The position numbers and the translations under genes are program-made. The notes beneath the pieces are model-generated. The model searched no databases and was not told where the DNA came from. It worked only from the letters and a program-made list of their open reading frames with translations. From Batillaria attramentaria (lineage: Eukaryota > Mollusca > Gastropoda > Batillariidae): a DNA stretch of 64,000 nt. Below, piece after piece: positions 45,521 to 56,490 of this stretch; positions within the stretch are counted from its first letter, which is position 1, and each line of letters begins with the position of its first letter. The stretch lies in NCBI GenBank assembly GCA_018292915.2, contig JACVVK020000488.1:290501-354500 (forward strand). Reading direction: 5' to 3'.

Positions 45521-45688
45521 TGTTATGTGACCACAGAACTCGAGAAGGACAGATGTAACACGGTGTTTATTCCAGTGTAATGCACAATTCAAGATGGCAT
45601 CAAGAACATCCGTTGTTCAGACGTTATTCATCCGGGCAATACATTTGACGTCATCAATACATGTGTACTTTCGTCTGCTACCATAACA
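45521..45688 (-). repeat. Gypsy 5' LTR
   Basis: 168 bp, identical to the 3' LTR. It should hold the promoter, though no TATA box is evident. Confidence 0.96.
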
Positions 45689-46586
45689 GGTCTGCCTATA
45701 AAACTGCTGGGTGACGATCTAGCCCTAAGTCTCTCTAAAACTGCTGGATGACAAATAGGCCATAGGTCTGCCACTGAAACTGCTGGGTGGTGAGATGGCC
45801 ATAGGTCTGCCTGTAAACTTGCAGGGTGACGACCTGCCATCAGGTCTGCTGTTAAAATTGCAGGGTAATGATCTGGGCGTAGTTTTGCCTCTAAAACTGC
45901 TGAATGACAAATATATCACTGGTCTGCCTGTAAAACTGCTGGGCGGTGATCTCGCCGCAGGTCTGCCTGTAAAACTACTGGGCGGTGATCTCGCCGCAGG
46001 TCTGCCTGTAAAACTGCTGGGCGGTGATCGCGCCGCGGGTCTGCCTCTAAAACTGTTGGGCGGTGATCTCGCCGCAGGTCTGCCTCTAAAACTGCTGGGC
46101 GGTGATCTCGCCGCAGGTCTGCCTCTAAAACTGCTGGGCGGTGATCTCGCCGCAGGTCTGCCTCTAAAACTGCTGCGTGATGATCTCGCCACGTGTCTGT
46201 CCCTAAAACTGCTGGGTGATGATCTCGCCACGCCTCTAAAACGGCTGGGTGGTGATCTGGCCACATGTCTGTCTCTAAAACTGCTGGGTGATGATCTCGC
46301 CTCAGGTCTGTCTCCAAAACTGCTGGGTGGTGATCTCGCCACATGTCTGTCTCCAAAACTGCTGGGTGGTGATCTCGCCACATGTCTGTCTCCCAAACTG
46401 CTGGGTGGTGATCTCGCCACATGTCTCTAAAACTGCCGGGCGGTGATCTCGCCTCATGTATAACTGCTGGGTGGTGATCTCGCCACATGTCTCTAAAACT
46501 GCTGGGCGGTGATCTCGCCACATGTCTGTCTCTGAAACTGCTGAGTGATGATCTCGCCAAATGTCTGTCTCTAAAACTGCTGGCAT
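45689..46586 (+). repeat. 39-bp minisatellite, array 3 (~23 copies)
   Basis: The longest array. The unit is CTGCTGGGCGGTGATCTCGC followed by CGCAGGTCTGCCTCTAAAA. In the + frame it reads LLGGDLAAGLPLK, and - frames read ARSPPSSFRGRPA or RDHRPAVLEADLR, all open for 15 or more units. Unit variants cluster (the CGCAGG type at 45940-46180, the CACATGTCTGTCTC type at 46190-46586), showing local homogenisation. Before the gypsy insertion it was continuous with array 2. Confidence 0.95.
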
Positions 46587-47066
46587 AGTTGAAGTGGTGA
46601 TAATCTTGCCTTAGGCCTGCAGTGACTGCATGGAAACTGTGATCTCACTGTACTTGGTCCTACTGCCGGTGCGCTAAGTTGGTGATTGTGGCGAAATCCA
46701 AAGCTGGCCTGTCTGAAAATAGCTTGTATGGCCTTGACCTTGACACGCAGCCAATGAATACATGTATATCTGTAAAGTTCTTATCAATGTCTGTCATGCA
46801 AAGTTTCAAACCTCTGGTGTTTGTAGACTGAGAAAATGCCAATGTAAAATTTTCAAACAGACAGCTTGAGTCAAGGTCATTCAAAATGAATCCTCAAGAT
46901 CCAGTTCCTAAATTTCTTCAACATACATAACTTATTCACTATAGACAATGTATAGTCTAGTCTTTGCCACTCATTTTTCTAGACCAGGTCCTGTGGTGCA
47001 GTGTACCAAGCACCAGTTGCAGTGAAGCTGATGTGATACACTGGTTTTGCTTGCTGACTGGAAATG
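46587..47066. other. Spacer with diverged exon-like module pieces
   Basis: Shares GACTGCATGGAAACTGTGAT, CTCACTGTACT and GGTCCTACTGCC with 39690-39760, and GACCAGGTCCTGTG with 40061. The donor equivalent here reads ATGAGT instead of GTGAGT on the - strand, so splicing would be lost. GTCAAGGTCATTCAAA recurs at 46872. Confidence 0.45.
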
Positions 47067-47465
47067 TGCTGTTGGTCTGCCTCTAAAACTGCTGGGTGAA
47101 AAGCAGTCTGTAGGTCTGCCTGTGCATGCAGTTGCTGGATGATGGTCTGGATGTAGGTCTGTCTCTAGAACTAGTGGATCACAAGTAGGCCGTAGGTCTG
47201 CCTCTAGAATTGCTGGGCGACAAAACAGCCAGAGGCCTGTCTCTAAAACTGCTGGATGAAAAGTGGGCTGAAGGTCTGCATGTAAAACTGTTGGACGATG
47301 CATGATGTGGCCGTAGTTTTGCCTCTTAAAATGTTGGATGACAAGTAGGGCGTAGAACTGCCTCAGAAACTGTTACGTGGTGATCTGGCCGTACGTCTGC
47401 CTCTAAAACTGCTACGTGATGATCTGGTCATCAGTCTACCTCTAAAACTGCTGGGTGACGATCTG
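47067..47465 (+). repeat. 39-bp minisatellite, array 4 (degenerate, ~10 copies)
   Basis: Diverged GGTCTGCCTCTAAAACTGCT-type units with indels that break the open frames found in array 3. Confidence 0.8.
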
Positions 47466-47900
47466 GTCTTGCTTGCTGACTGGAAGATGATGTAGCAGGA
47501 CTCCACAACTGTTGCACTGACTGCATGGAGATGACGACCTCACTGTGCCAGCAGTAAATCTGGAAATAGATGCAGTGAATATAATTAGCACAGTTCCCTC
47601 AAAAGAAACAACTGTAATATCTGAACTCTTCTTAAAAAGAAATCATATAAGGTATTCCTGTCTATGCATGTACAGACAATGCCACTCACTTTTGTTAACA
47701 AGGTCCTTTGATCCAAGCAGACAGTTGCAGTAAAGGTCACGTGATACACTAGCTGGTCTTGCATGCTGAGTGGAAGTGAAGATGATGTCCAAAAGCTCGC
47801 CACACCTGTTACACTGACTGAATGGAGATGGCGACCTCACTGTGCTAGGCCAGGTCCTGCTACTGGTGTGCTGACTGAATAGGCTTGGCTATAGTGACAT
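47466..47900 (-). other. Further diverged exon-like modules of the 39-48 kb locus
   Basis: An acceptor ATTTCCAG|ATTTACTGC lies at 47560/47559, and a donor TAACAAAA|GTGAGT at 47690/47689 with ~150 nt of module-like sequence (47690-47850) behind it. Sequence such as CATGCAGTCAGTGCAACAGT is shared with modules A and B. Confidence 0.4.
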
Positions 47901-49241
47901 CATGTGTTGGCTGCTCCTTCTGCAGTCACAACTGGTGGTAAGTGGTGGTGATCTCAACAGCTCATCTCTGTAACCAAAGGGATGACTCTGGAAGCAAAGA
48001 AAATTTGTGCAATCGGTACAATATTTGTACTATTCTAAGATCCGATGACAATGAAGATCCGATGACAACAAAGATCCAATGCAACAAAGATCCAATAAAG
48101 AATGAATACAATTATTTATTAATTATGCACAGTCAACCATTGTATCAAAAAAAGTTAACTACCACACAGAAAGCGGCCTTTTGCTGTGATACTGGTTGAT
48201 CGTGATCCACGTATGCACATCTGTCCTGAATGCTGCTACTACTGCAGTGACCATTGTTGGCTGTAATAAGACACAAAATTCAACAAAGTCATTAATCTCA
48301 ACTGACGATGTTAGCAATTAGCAATGTAAATTATTTAAAAGATGCCTGTAGGAAATTAATACAAATGAACACATGAGTATAATCAGCAAATCCATTTTAG
48401 GAAGTTACAACACGAGCAGCGTGACATCCTTCATTGTCGAGTTGTGATTCTGAAGTTGATGGCATATTCAGTCTTGTCTGTCCCTGTTGAGGGGGAAATT
48501 GTTCAAGCTAGTCTTGTATCCGGAAGTCCAAAGTAAAAGATCTTGCCACAAAGCAGAGGAGGGTGCCAGCACAGACTGTCTGAAACTCACATCCAGAATA
48601 AACAAAAATTGTGTTATTGCATGTCAGTTTTAATTGATTCTTTGCAACAAAAGTAAAAACTATGCATCATCACTTTCAATTTCTAATCATTTATATATAT
48701 ATATATAAATATTAAGGCTTATTTTTACCTGAATTTACTTCTGAAATATTTGATTGTTTTTTCATGGCATTTATTTTCCACGATGACTACATACTGTATG
48801 ACGGAAACATCAGCAATGGTACGTACACACCTGAAACAAAAAACAAAGAAACGTACAGTCAGTACATGTTATCTAATTTTCTGTAATGTAAAACTACACA
48901 AATAAAAAAGGTCATAATACAGACTTCAAAATTTAGCTAATCATTGTTGGATGAACCATTTAAGTTGCATCTCTGTGACAATCATGAATGTAAATTGCGC
49001 TAGTGACACAATATCAAAAAGTATCATACATCAAATAGATGAACTGCGATTTTAATCCATGCACCGCGTACATGATGGACCATGACCAACCTGCAATGAC
49101 TAAAGCACTCCTTGCAGGTCAGAGCGGCCTCTCTCTTGAGAACGGTTGATCTGGACACCAGGGAGGGAACTGAGGGAGACTGGAGCAGGAGAGGGGTGGG
49201 GGGGGGGGGGACATTGGGTAAGGAGAGTAGGGGTGCGTGTA

Positions 49242-49284
<43 letters not shown>

Positions 49285-52019
49285 ATCACTAAATTTATAA
49301 ATAAAAAAAAGGGAAAAGGGATGTCCCACCACTCTTTCCCACCAGGCAAAGCCGCCAGTCATGCTATTTCAGAACTTCAGAATTTGGATTGTTTTCCAAC
49401 ATCTTGTGGAAGACACATTTAAATAGGGGATGGCACACAGCAAGTTCAAAAGCAAAACGATCAATCAAAATACCAGAAAGAAATGCCAAATTTAAATAAA
49501 ATAACAGACAAAAACAGTTGCTGTGCCCCAGGAAACTTCACTGCACTTGAAACGTTTTAGAATTTTGTTCTTAGCAAGTTTCTTTTCACTCATCACTGAC
49601 TGCAGACTGGCAGCGGCTGGTGACCAACTAATTGTGACTGAGCAAGGGAAAACCTGGCTCAGCCACAATTGCAAGCAAAGTTTCAGTGATCTGTCTGTAG
49701 GATTAAAGATGCAGCCAAAAAATAGAAATAAAAATAACCAAATAAATAATATTCAAAACTATGCCCCCCTCCCTACCCATCTAAACACAAACCTCCCACA
49801 ATTACCCACCCACTAGAAAAGCTACCTACACATTACCCACCCATTCCCCCAACCACCCGTCAACCATATTCCCATAAGGAAAAAATAATAAGAATACAAA
49901 ATGAAAGCAACTAGAAAACAAACAAATACGAAACCCTCTCACACCAGCACACCCTCTCTCTCTCTCCCTCTCTGTCTCCATCTCGAGTCTGTCAGTCTGT
50001 CTCACACACAAGCACTTTCTCACTGTTTCTGGTCATGGTCAGTTGTCACACACAGCATGTGCAAATGTGAGAGATTGTGTATCTTTCACACTTGCACACT
50101 CTCACCATCTCTGTCTCTGGTCAGCTGGTCACACATGCATACACACTCATTGTATCTTGTCTGAAGTCAGTCAGTCGGTTACACCAGGGATCTTGGTACC
50201 AGTATATGATGGTAATCAAAATCCCTGGTGACACACATCCTCTCCTAGTCTCTTGTAGGGCGTCAGTTACAGTAGTTGGTCACATGCACCCAATGTTGTT
50301 TGGGTCAGTCAGTCAGTCAGTCAGTCACACATGTACCCACTCTCTCACACACATTCACACGCCTACGTCCCCCCGGACAAAAAAAGGCGTGCTGGTACGT
50401 TAACACATAGACAACTACCTCTACTCCCCCCGGACAAATAACACAACATGAAACACAAGACAGCATGAAAGAATATGCAAACAAGCAAATAGTACTTGTA
50501 CGAAATCATGTATGGCACCCAGGATCTGGTTGCCTTGAAAGTTAAATGCATGAGGAAAAAATACCAAATCAAAAACCTAATACTCCTGGATAGTTTCAAA
50601 TTTTGCAATTCTAGCATGGGACTTTCGCAAAGTTCTGTACTTGAAAATATAGACAAGAAATTTCACACAGACTCAAGGGCACTATTCCATTTCCAAAGTG
50701 CGTTTGTCCACAGCACATACTATGATTACGGTTATCATGAAATATGTGGTCTACATCTTCAGCTAAATCAAATCTGACTTTTCCAGCTCTTATAATTAAG
50801 GTAGCACTGCAAGTGGGGTTGCAATTTCTCATTTCTGGACTGTTCAGACACAAGTGTTGTTAAGTGACAAGATGTCTGAAGCCAACGGATGTTCGTAGCA
50901 TCGCTGCCCAATGAAAATGTTCCTAGGACGATGCATCAAAGAAAGATGAAACAGTCTATAATTTCACTGTTGGTGCGACCTTAAGAAAAACACTGATTCG
51001 TACAAGTACCTGCAGCGCATTCCTGCTTGATTACAACAGAGATGGAAAGAGGAGAGAAAAGGCAACTGTCAGGGCTTAAAATCAATTTCCAGGAAAATTC
51101 AAAGTAAAATTAATTTTGAAGGAATTTCAATCATTTCAAGAAACAAGAAATATGCTTCAAATGAAGACAAGAAAACAAAAGCCAGATGGCTGAAATTAAA
51201 TTTTGAGTGATTTTCAATTTTCATGAATTTTGGCAGTTCCAAAGAGGTTTTGGAGCCCTGACAGAGAAGGAATGATATATAAACAAAGGCCAAAGTAAAA
51301 CATAGGTTCTGGGTATCCTGTAAAACCTCACCCTTGCAAAAAAATAAAATAATAAATAAATAAATAAACAAATAATACATACTAAATAATGAATAAATGA
51401 AAAACAAATAAAAATATGCAAGAAAATAAATGATAAAAAATGAATAAATAAAAAAGTAAATAATACCGCAACCGCCCCCTACCCCCCCCCCCCCCCCAAA
51501 AAAAAAAAAAAATTAAAAAATAAAAATAAAATAAATAAATAAATAAAATAAAAAAGGATACCCCAAACATACCTATGTTTTAATTTGGCCCAAACACAAC
51601 ACACCCACGAATCCTACTATTAACTGGAAACACACTGGAAATACACGGCACCAGAAACACCAGGTTTAAGATTAAGAACCTATATTAAAGGAGCTTTCTC
51701 AAAATCAAAAATCACTTCTTTTTTTTTAAGGAACGCTTTTACGTCATAAAGGATCTGCCAAGGAAACCTTGAGGATATTTTTCTTTCATTTGCCGTGAAG
51801 ATCATCACAACACTCTACCATTTTCTTCTTTGTACATGTATGACAAAAAATCTACATGTACTATGAAAGGAAAGACACAGACGGAAAATGATAAGTTACT
51901 TTTTCCAAGATCAAATTATTGATGTGATGTGTAAAAATAATGCTGCGCGATAGAGAAAACTCCTTTATTTAAAAAAAATGATTTAGGGTTAGTGTTAGGG
52001 TCATTTTTGGATTTCACAG

Positions 52020-52111
<92 letters not shown>

Positions 52112-52744
52112 ATTTGTGTGTGTATATGTGCACGTGCACACACACACACACACACATACACTGTGTGTGTACACACACATGCACACTCACACACACACAC
52201 CTGACTACCAGTATTGGTGTTTCTGGTGGTATTTCCCATGCGATCTGGTAATACTAGGATCCACCGCCCCCTACCACCCCTAACACACAATCATTGGCCA
52301 CAGACGACAAGATTTCAGCGAATTAACTATGAGGAAATCCTCAGGGCAACTATTGTTAGAGTGTCAGAGAGTGAGTTTATCAGTACAAGTTAGTGATACT
52401 AATCAAATGAGAATACATGCAGTATACACGAGATGAATTAGTACTAGTGTAGTAGAGGGTCAGTTTGTTATTTCTGGCTTAACGCCCCACAAGCAAACTG
52501 AAGTATTAGGAAAAGTAGGAGTTACTTTATTATCATTAGTTACTGGAAAGCATGAGAGTATTCAGACAACGTTGTACATGCAGCCAAATCATGCGTTAAG
52601 ACAAGCAAAATGAACTTAGCGGAAAGTGTAACTCAGAAAATGAAACAACTGTTAGAAAAAACAGAAACTGCACTAAGTTTTTCAACAGTCAGAAACTGCT
52701 GAAAAACTCCCTATAAAAACTGTAATCTTGTCATACTCTATGAC
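47901..52744. other. Long AT-rich stretch without an identifiable gene
   Basis: Includes (AT)n near 48697-48710, (GT)n-(GA)n at 49240-49284, C/T-rich and (GTCA)n patches at 49950-50330, A/AAT-rich low complexity at 51340-51560 with a C-run near 51485, and (CT)n-(CA)n at 52019-52200. ORFs are short or repetitive and have no domain. Confidence 0.4.
52019..52200 (+). repeat. (CT)n-(CA)n compound microsatellite
   Basis: (CT)n at 52019-52036, pure (CA)n to about 52109, then interrupted GT/CA tracts to 52200. Confidence 0.93.
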
Positions 52745-53165
52745 CAAAGATAATTGCCAGCACGCCTGAGGGGGGTTGGGGCGTGGGCTCTCCCCCAGTG
52801 GGGCAGCACACGCGCGCACACCAGGATGCACCTGGGTGCGCTGTCCCATGGTCTCTCCCAGCACAACACCTCACTGCACGAGGGAGGCCGCCACTGGCCA
52901 GATCTCCCTGCCGCCCCCGGTCAGCCCCCTCTCCCTCCTTTCCCCGCTCCTCTGCCTTCCCCAGCATCCACACTCTGGGTCGATCCTGGTGGCCCACCTC
53001 CCTCATTGCCTCGCAACCAGTGGAACCATGCCCCACCAGTGGAAGGAATCGGTACTGCGGCTGTGCCGCACTGACTTGACGGCAACAGAGTCCCTCAACC
53101 CCCAGAAAGGGGACTTTTGGGTTGTGCACCCCTTTCCAGGGTTCCAGCATTTCTTTCATCCAGTA
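52745..53165 (-). repeat. Unnamed ~370-400-bp dispersed repeat, copy 1
   Basis: On the - strand it runs GAAAGAAATGCTGGAACCCT, CCAAAAGTCCCCTTTCTGGG, then GTGCTGCCCCACTGGGGG to CCCCCCTC. The same order is found on the + strand at 56118-56490, roughly 70% identical. Open frames exist but are not conserved between copies, so I do not call a gene. Confidence 0.75.
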
Positions 53166-54356
53166 GGCGTGTGCCTGACGGTCTAATTGTACTACCAGAC
53201 AACTCACAAAGCCATTGCTGGAGTTTACTGCACATTCTGCTCAGCACTAAAAACTGTACCACATACTGTCAAGGGTTGATGAATGAGAGAGGTAACCATC
53301 CCCGCCGGCTAGGATGCCTTATACCTTTCTCGTATCATCAACCCCTAACAGTATATGAGACAGTCGTGCTGAGTGCATGTGCAGTAGACTACAGCATGAC
53401 TTTCATGAGCATACACCAGAATGTGCATGAGACAGTGAGTTCAAGACCAGCATCATATACTTTTACTGCACTTAACGTTCCTGGGAAACTTTTGTAGGCT
53501 TTGGGAGCCCGCCCTCACACCCACTTGATGAGAGGGACACCTATCTACCAGTATAAACATTAAAAAAAAAAAAACAGGTGGCTCCTATATAGGTGGCTCC
53601 CATATGATTAAACATCAATCACAAAAACATGCATGTCTAATAAATGATATCCAATGGAACAATGGGAATGTATCATGCATGTTCCTCCTCAAAAGTGCTG
53701 TGAACTGTACATAATCTCCAGCATGTGGAATCTCAAACTTCCCAGCCACTTGTATGGTGTATGTTTGGGTGTGGAGAACAAATTGTGGGAGTGAAGCCGG
53801 TGGTGCAAAGACTCAGCAGGACTTGAAAGAGCCATTTACAAACCATGCAATGCTGTATAGCAACAACCGGCTATCATACAGCATGCATCATTGAGAAAGC
53901 TTGACAGTGAAGTCAAACGCTGAAAATTATGGCAAAGACTGAAAAGAGATCTCTGTCCTTGAAGGAACATTTATATGAATGAACAAGCGCAGCTGGCAGT
54001 GTTGTACTACAGGTCACGGGTCGTTACCATTTTGCCTCGCAGTCTGGGTGCGGAATTCTCATAGATCTGTTTTCCTGGATGTAAAAGTGCGTCCAGAATT
54101 TCTGAAGGGGGGCAGGGAAAGGGGAGGGACAAGGGGGGGATTTTAAGCTGCAGAAGCAACAAAGACCATTTTGCAGCTACTATTAAGTTCAGAATGACAA
54201 GATTTGTGTGTTAGTGTATGTGTGTATGCTGTGCGTGTAAACTTCATCAAATATCCTGAATGTCCTACAAACCCTTATTGTCAAAACTTGCTGTGCGCTT
54301 CCTTAATTCTCCTCCTAGAGTGTGGCAACCCTTTCAGGGCATATGATGGTCAGCTC
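53166..54356. other. Intergenic, no gene seen
   Basis: Contains AGGTGGCTCCTATATAGGTGG, a short tandem duplication (53577-53607), and otherwise unremarkable sequence. Confidence 0.4.
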
Positions 54357-54655
54357 ATCACAGGCTGAAACTTTAGGCAACAGTTTTGAGCTTCTTTTTT
54401 TTTTTTATTTGGTTGGTTGATTGTTTGTTTTTGTTTTTTTCCCCACCTGAGCTCTCTGCGATAGTTCTCCAGTAGTATTCCTCCCCGGTTATGAGTGGAA
54501 CCCACGGAGGTCGCAGAATCCACAGGCTGAAATCTTAGGCCGCAGTTTTGGGGATTTTTATTTTATTTTATTGCATCTGAACTCCATGCGATGGTCCTCC
54601 AGTAGCATTCCTCCCCGGTCATGAGTGGAAGCCACGGAGGCCGCAGAAGCCAGAA
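54357..54655 (+). repeat. Diverged tandem duplication, ~130-160-bp unit
   Basis: Both copies share CACAGGCTGAAA, TTAGGC, TCTCCAGTAG/CCTCCAGTAG, CATTCCTCCCCGG, ATGAGTGGAA and CCACGGAGG in order (54358-54516 and 54522-54652). The first holds a longer T-rich insert. Non-coding. Confidence 0.75.
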
Positions 54656-55069
54656 CAATTTCTGTGCGCCCTTTTTTTATTATTTGCTCACTGTATGCCC
54701 ATGTTTTTAATGCCAGCACTGTAATATTGCACACAGTTTGAAGCTTTTCTGTAAATTGTAAACAGCTGCCCAATAACAGTCCATTCTGAGGTCAGGTTTG
54801 AGGAAACTGAAAAACACATGATGGCAAAAAGTTGCCAGATATGGGTTAATGTTGATCTATATGTGTATATTGGTATGTGTATAATAATGTACAAGTCTGT
54901 TGAAAGGTAGGGTGATGAGCCATGTGTGTGTTGGGGGGGGGGGAGGGGGGAAGGGGTTGTCAGTTTTCCTATTCTGTCTCAGGAAGACAAGTGAAATTAA
55001 ACTAACCACAGATGACACAGAAACGCTCCAGACTGTTCACATTTCAAATGTACTAATGATCCTAGACTG

Positions 55070-55515
55070 TGGATAACATCCAAGTGAAAAACAGGAGTCC
55101 AACTGGCTTATGTCCTGCTGGCAACAGATGACCATTGCAGGACATGTTGCATGCAGGGGAAGGTCGGTTGGTTGTCTAACTGGCCTACATCCTGCTGGCA
55201 ACAGATGACCATTGCAGGGCATGGGGCATGTTGACCGAGGTGAAAGTTGGTTGGTTGTTTTCTTCCAAAGGTTGAGGTGGGGGAAGAAGGTATGACCTTT
55301 AGATGATGACAGGCTGACAGCACAAAGCAATACAACTGACATCAAACGTCACAAGTGAGAGCCTGCCATAGATGGGAACAGAAATGCTACAGACCGTTGA
55401 TCACATGTTCTAAAAACTTCTTAGGCCGTGCACATCCAAGTGGAAAATAGGAGTTTAACTGGCCTAATGACCTGCTGGCAATAACTGCCCACCTCAGGAC
55501 ATGGTGATGGAAAGT
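55070..55515 (+). repeat. Diverged tandem repeat, ~80-85-bp unit
   Basis: CATCCAAGTG, TAACTGGCC, CCTGCTGGCAACAGATGACC and CAGGACATG recur near 55077, 55165 and 55435. The copies are separated by unrelated sequence. Non-coding. Confidence 0.6.
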
Positions 55516-55590
55516 TGTAGGACAACAACAGATAAAGTGTAATCCATCTTCGACAGATGTGTGACATACATCCAGGACAGATAAAGAGAG

Positions 55591-55732
55591 GGAGGGTGGG
55601 TGTTGGCGTGTTTTACGTCCTTTTCCACCACATACGGGTGATATCAAAGACAGGGGGAAACGATGAGAAAGCCAGCACAAATATTTGGCCTCAGCCAGGA
55701 TACGAACTTACGACCCAAGCATTAGAAGCAGG
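55591..55732 (-). mobile_element. 5'-truncated SINE, family 1
   Basis: On the - strand it begins within the head (AATGCTTGGGTCG, TTCGTATCCTG), keeps AAATATTTG and ATATCACCCGTATGTGGTGG, and ends in CACCCACCC. Confidence 0.8.
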
Positions 55733-55845
55733 ACAGTTACAGAAAGAGATAAAAGAAAGAAGAAAGAGATAAAATGATTTATGCCACCTCTACAATTACT
55801 CTATGCCACCTCTAGGAATGCTTAAAAACACCCCCTCCCCAAATA

Positions 55846-55941
55846 AAACAGCCGCAACAGCAGCAATAACAACGATGAACAACAACAACAACAGCAGCAA
55901 CAACAACAATGAACAACAACAACAGGAACAACAACAACAAC
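55846..55941 (+). repeat. (AAC)n/(CAG)-rich imperfect trinucleotide repeat
   Basis: About 95 bp of interrupted CAA/CAG triplets. The imperfect 30-bp repetition GATGAACAACAACAA suggests secondary amplification. Confidence 0.85.
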
Positions 55942-56117
55942 GTGTCCCTCTCTTTACTCTTGGGGGCTGACTATAGTGTTAGCCCCCAAGAGTCTCCCAA
56001 GCGAACAAAAGTTTTCCCAGTGTAAAAGTAATGATGCTGGTGATGAAATCACCTCTCATGTGCATTCTGGCTGTCTGATACACAACCAGACAACGTCACA
56101 CACACACATACCTTCAG

Positions 56118-56490
56118 AAAGAAATGCTAGAGCCTGAAAAGAAGTGCAGCCCAAAAGCCCCTTTCTGGGAGAAAAGGGAATCTGTCACCGCCAAGCCAGA
56201 CAGCACAACCACAGCACTGAAACCTTCCACTAATGGGCCATGCCTCCACGGTTACGAGACAAGAGGAAGAATGGACCTACCAGAACCGCCCAGGTGTGGT
56301 GCTGGGGGGCAGAGGATCCCGGGGGGTCTGCCGGGGGTCGGACAGGGAGACTGACCAGTGAACGGCCTACCCTCGCACAGTGAGGTGGAGTGCTAGGAGC
56401 TACCATGAGATGGCACACCCTGGTACACCCCAGTGTGCGTGCGTGTGCTGCCCCACTGGGGGCTAGCCCACGTCCCTACCCCCCTCTTAA
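56118..56490 (+). repeat. Unnamed ~370-400-bp dispersed repeat, copy 2
   Basis: Inverted relative to 52745-53165. It starts AGAAAGAAATGCTAGAGCCT and ends TGCTGCCCCACTGGGGGCTA through ACCCCCCTC, followed by AAACGAACAAACAAC, a possible A-rich tail. Shared ends suggest a retroposed element of unknown family. Confidence 0.75.

Larger units (their letters stand above)
40858..45688 (-). mobile_element. Full-length Ty3/gypsy LTR retrotransposon (Mag/Cer1-like), defective
   Basis: 4,831 bp bounded by identical 168-bp LTRs (TGTTATG…CATAACA) and flanked by the 4-bp duplication GGTC (40854-40857 and 45689-45692). On the - strand the order is 5' LTR, primer-binding site, gag with zinc knuckles, protease, reverse transcriptase, RNase H, integrase, polypurine tract, 3' LTR. 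There is no envelope frame. The Gag opening and double Cys/His knuckle resemble the Mag/Cer1 clade. Identical LTRs mean a very recent insertion, yet the frame is broken about seven times. It inserted inside the 39-bp minisatellite. Confidence 0.95.

Noticed and set aside
52731..53207. 158-residue - strand ORF as a gene
   Set aside because: The homologous copy at 56118-56490 does not keep the frame, so the ORF is by chance within a repeat.
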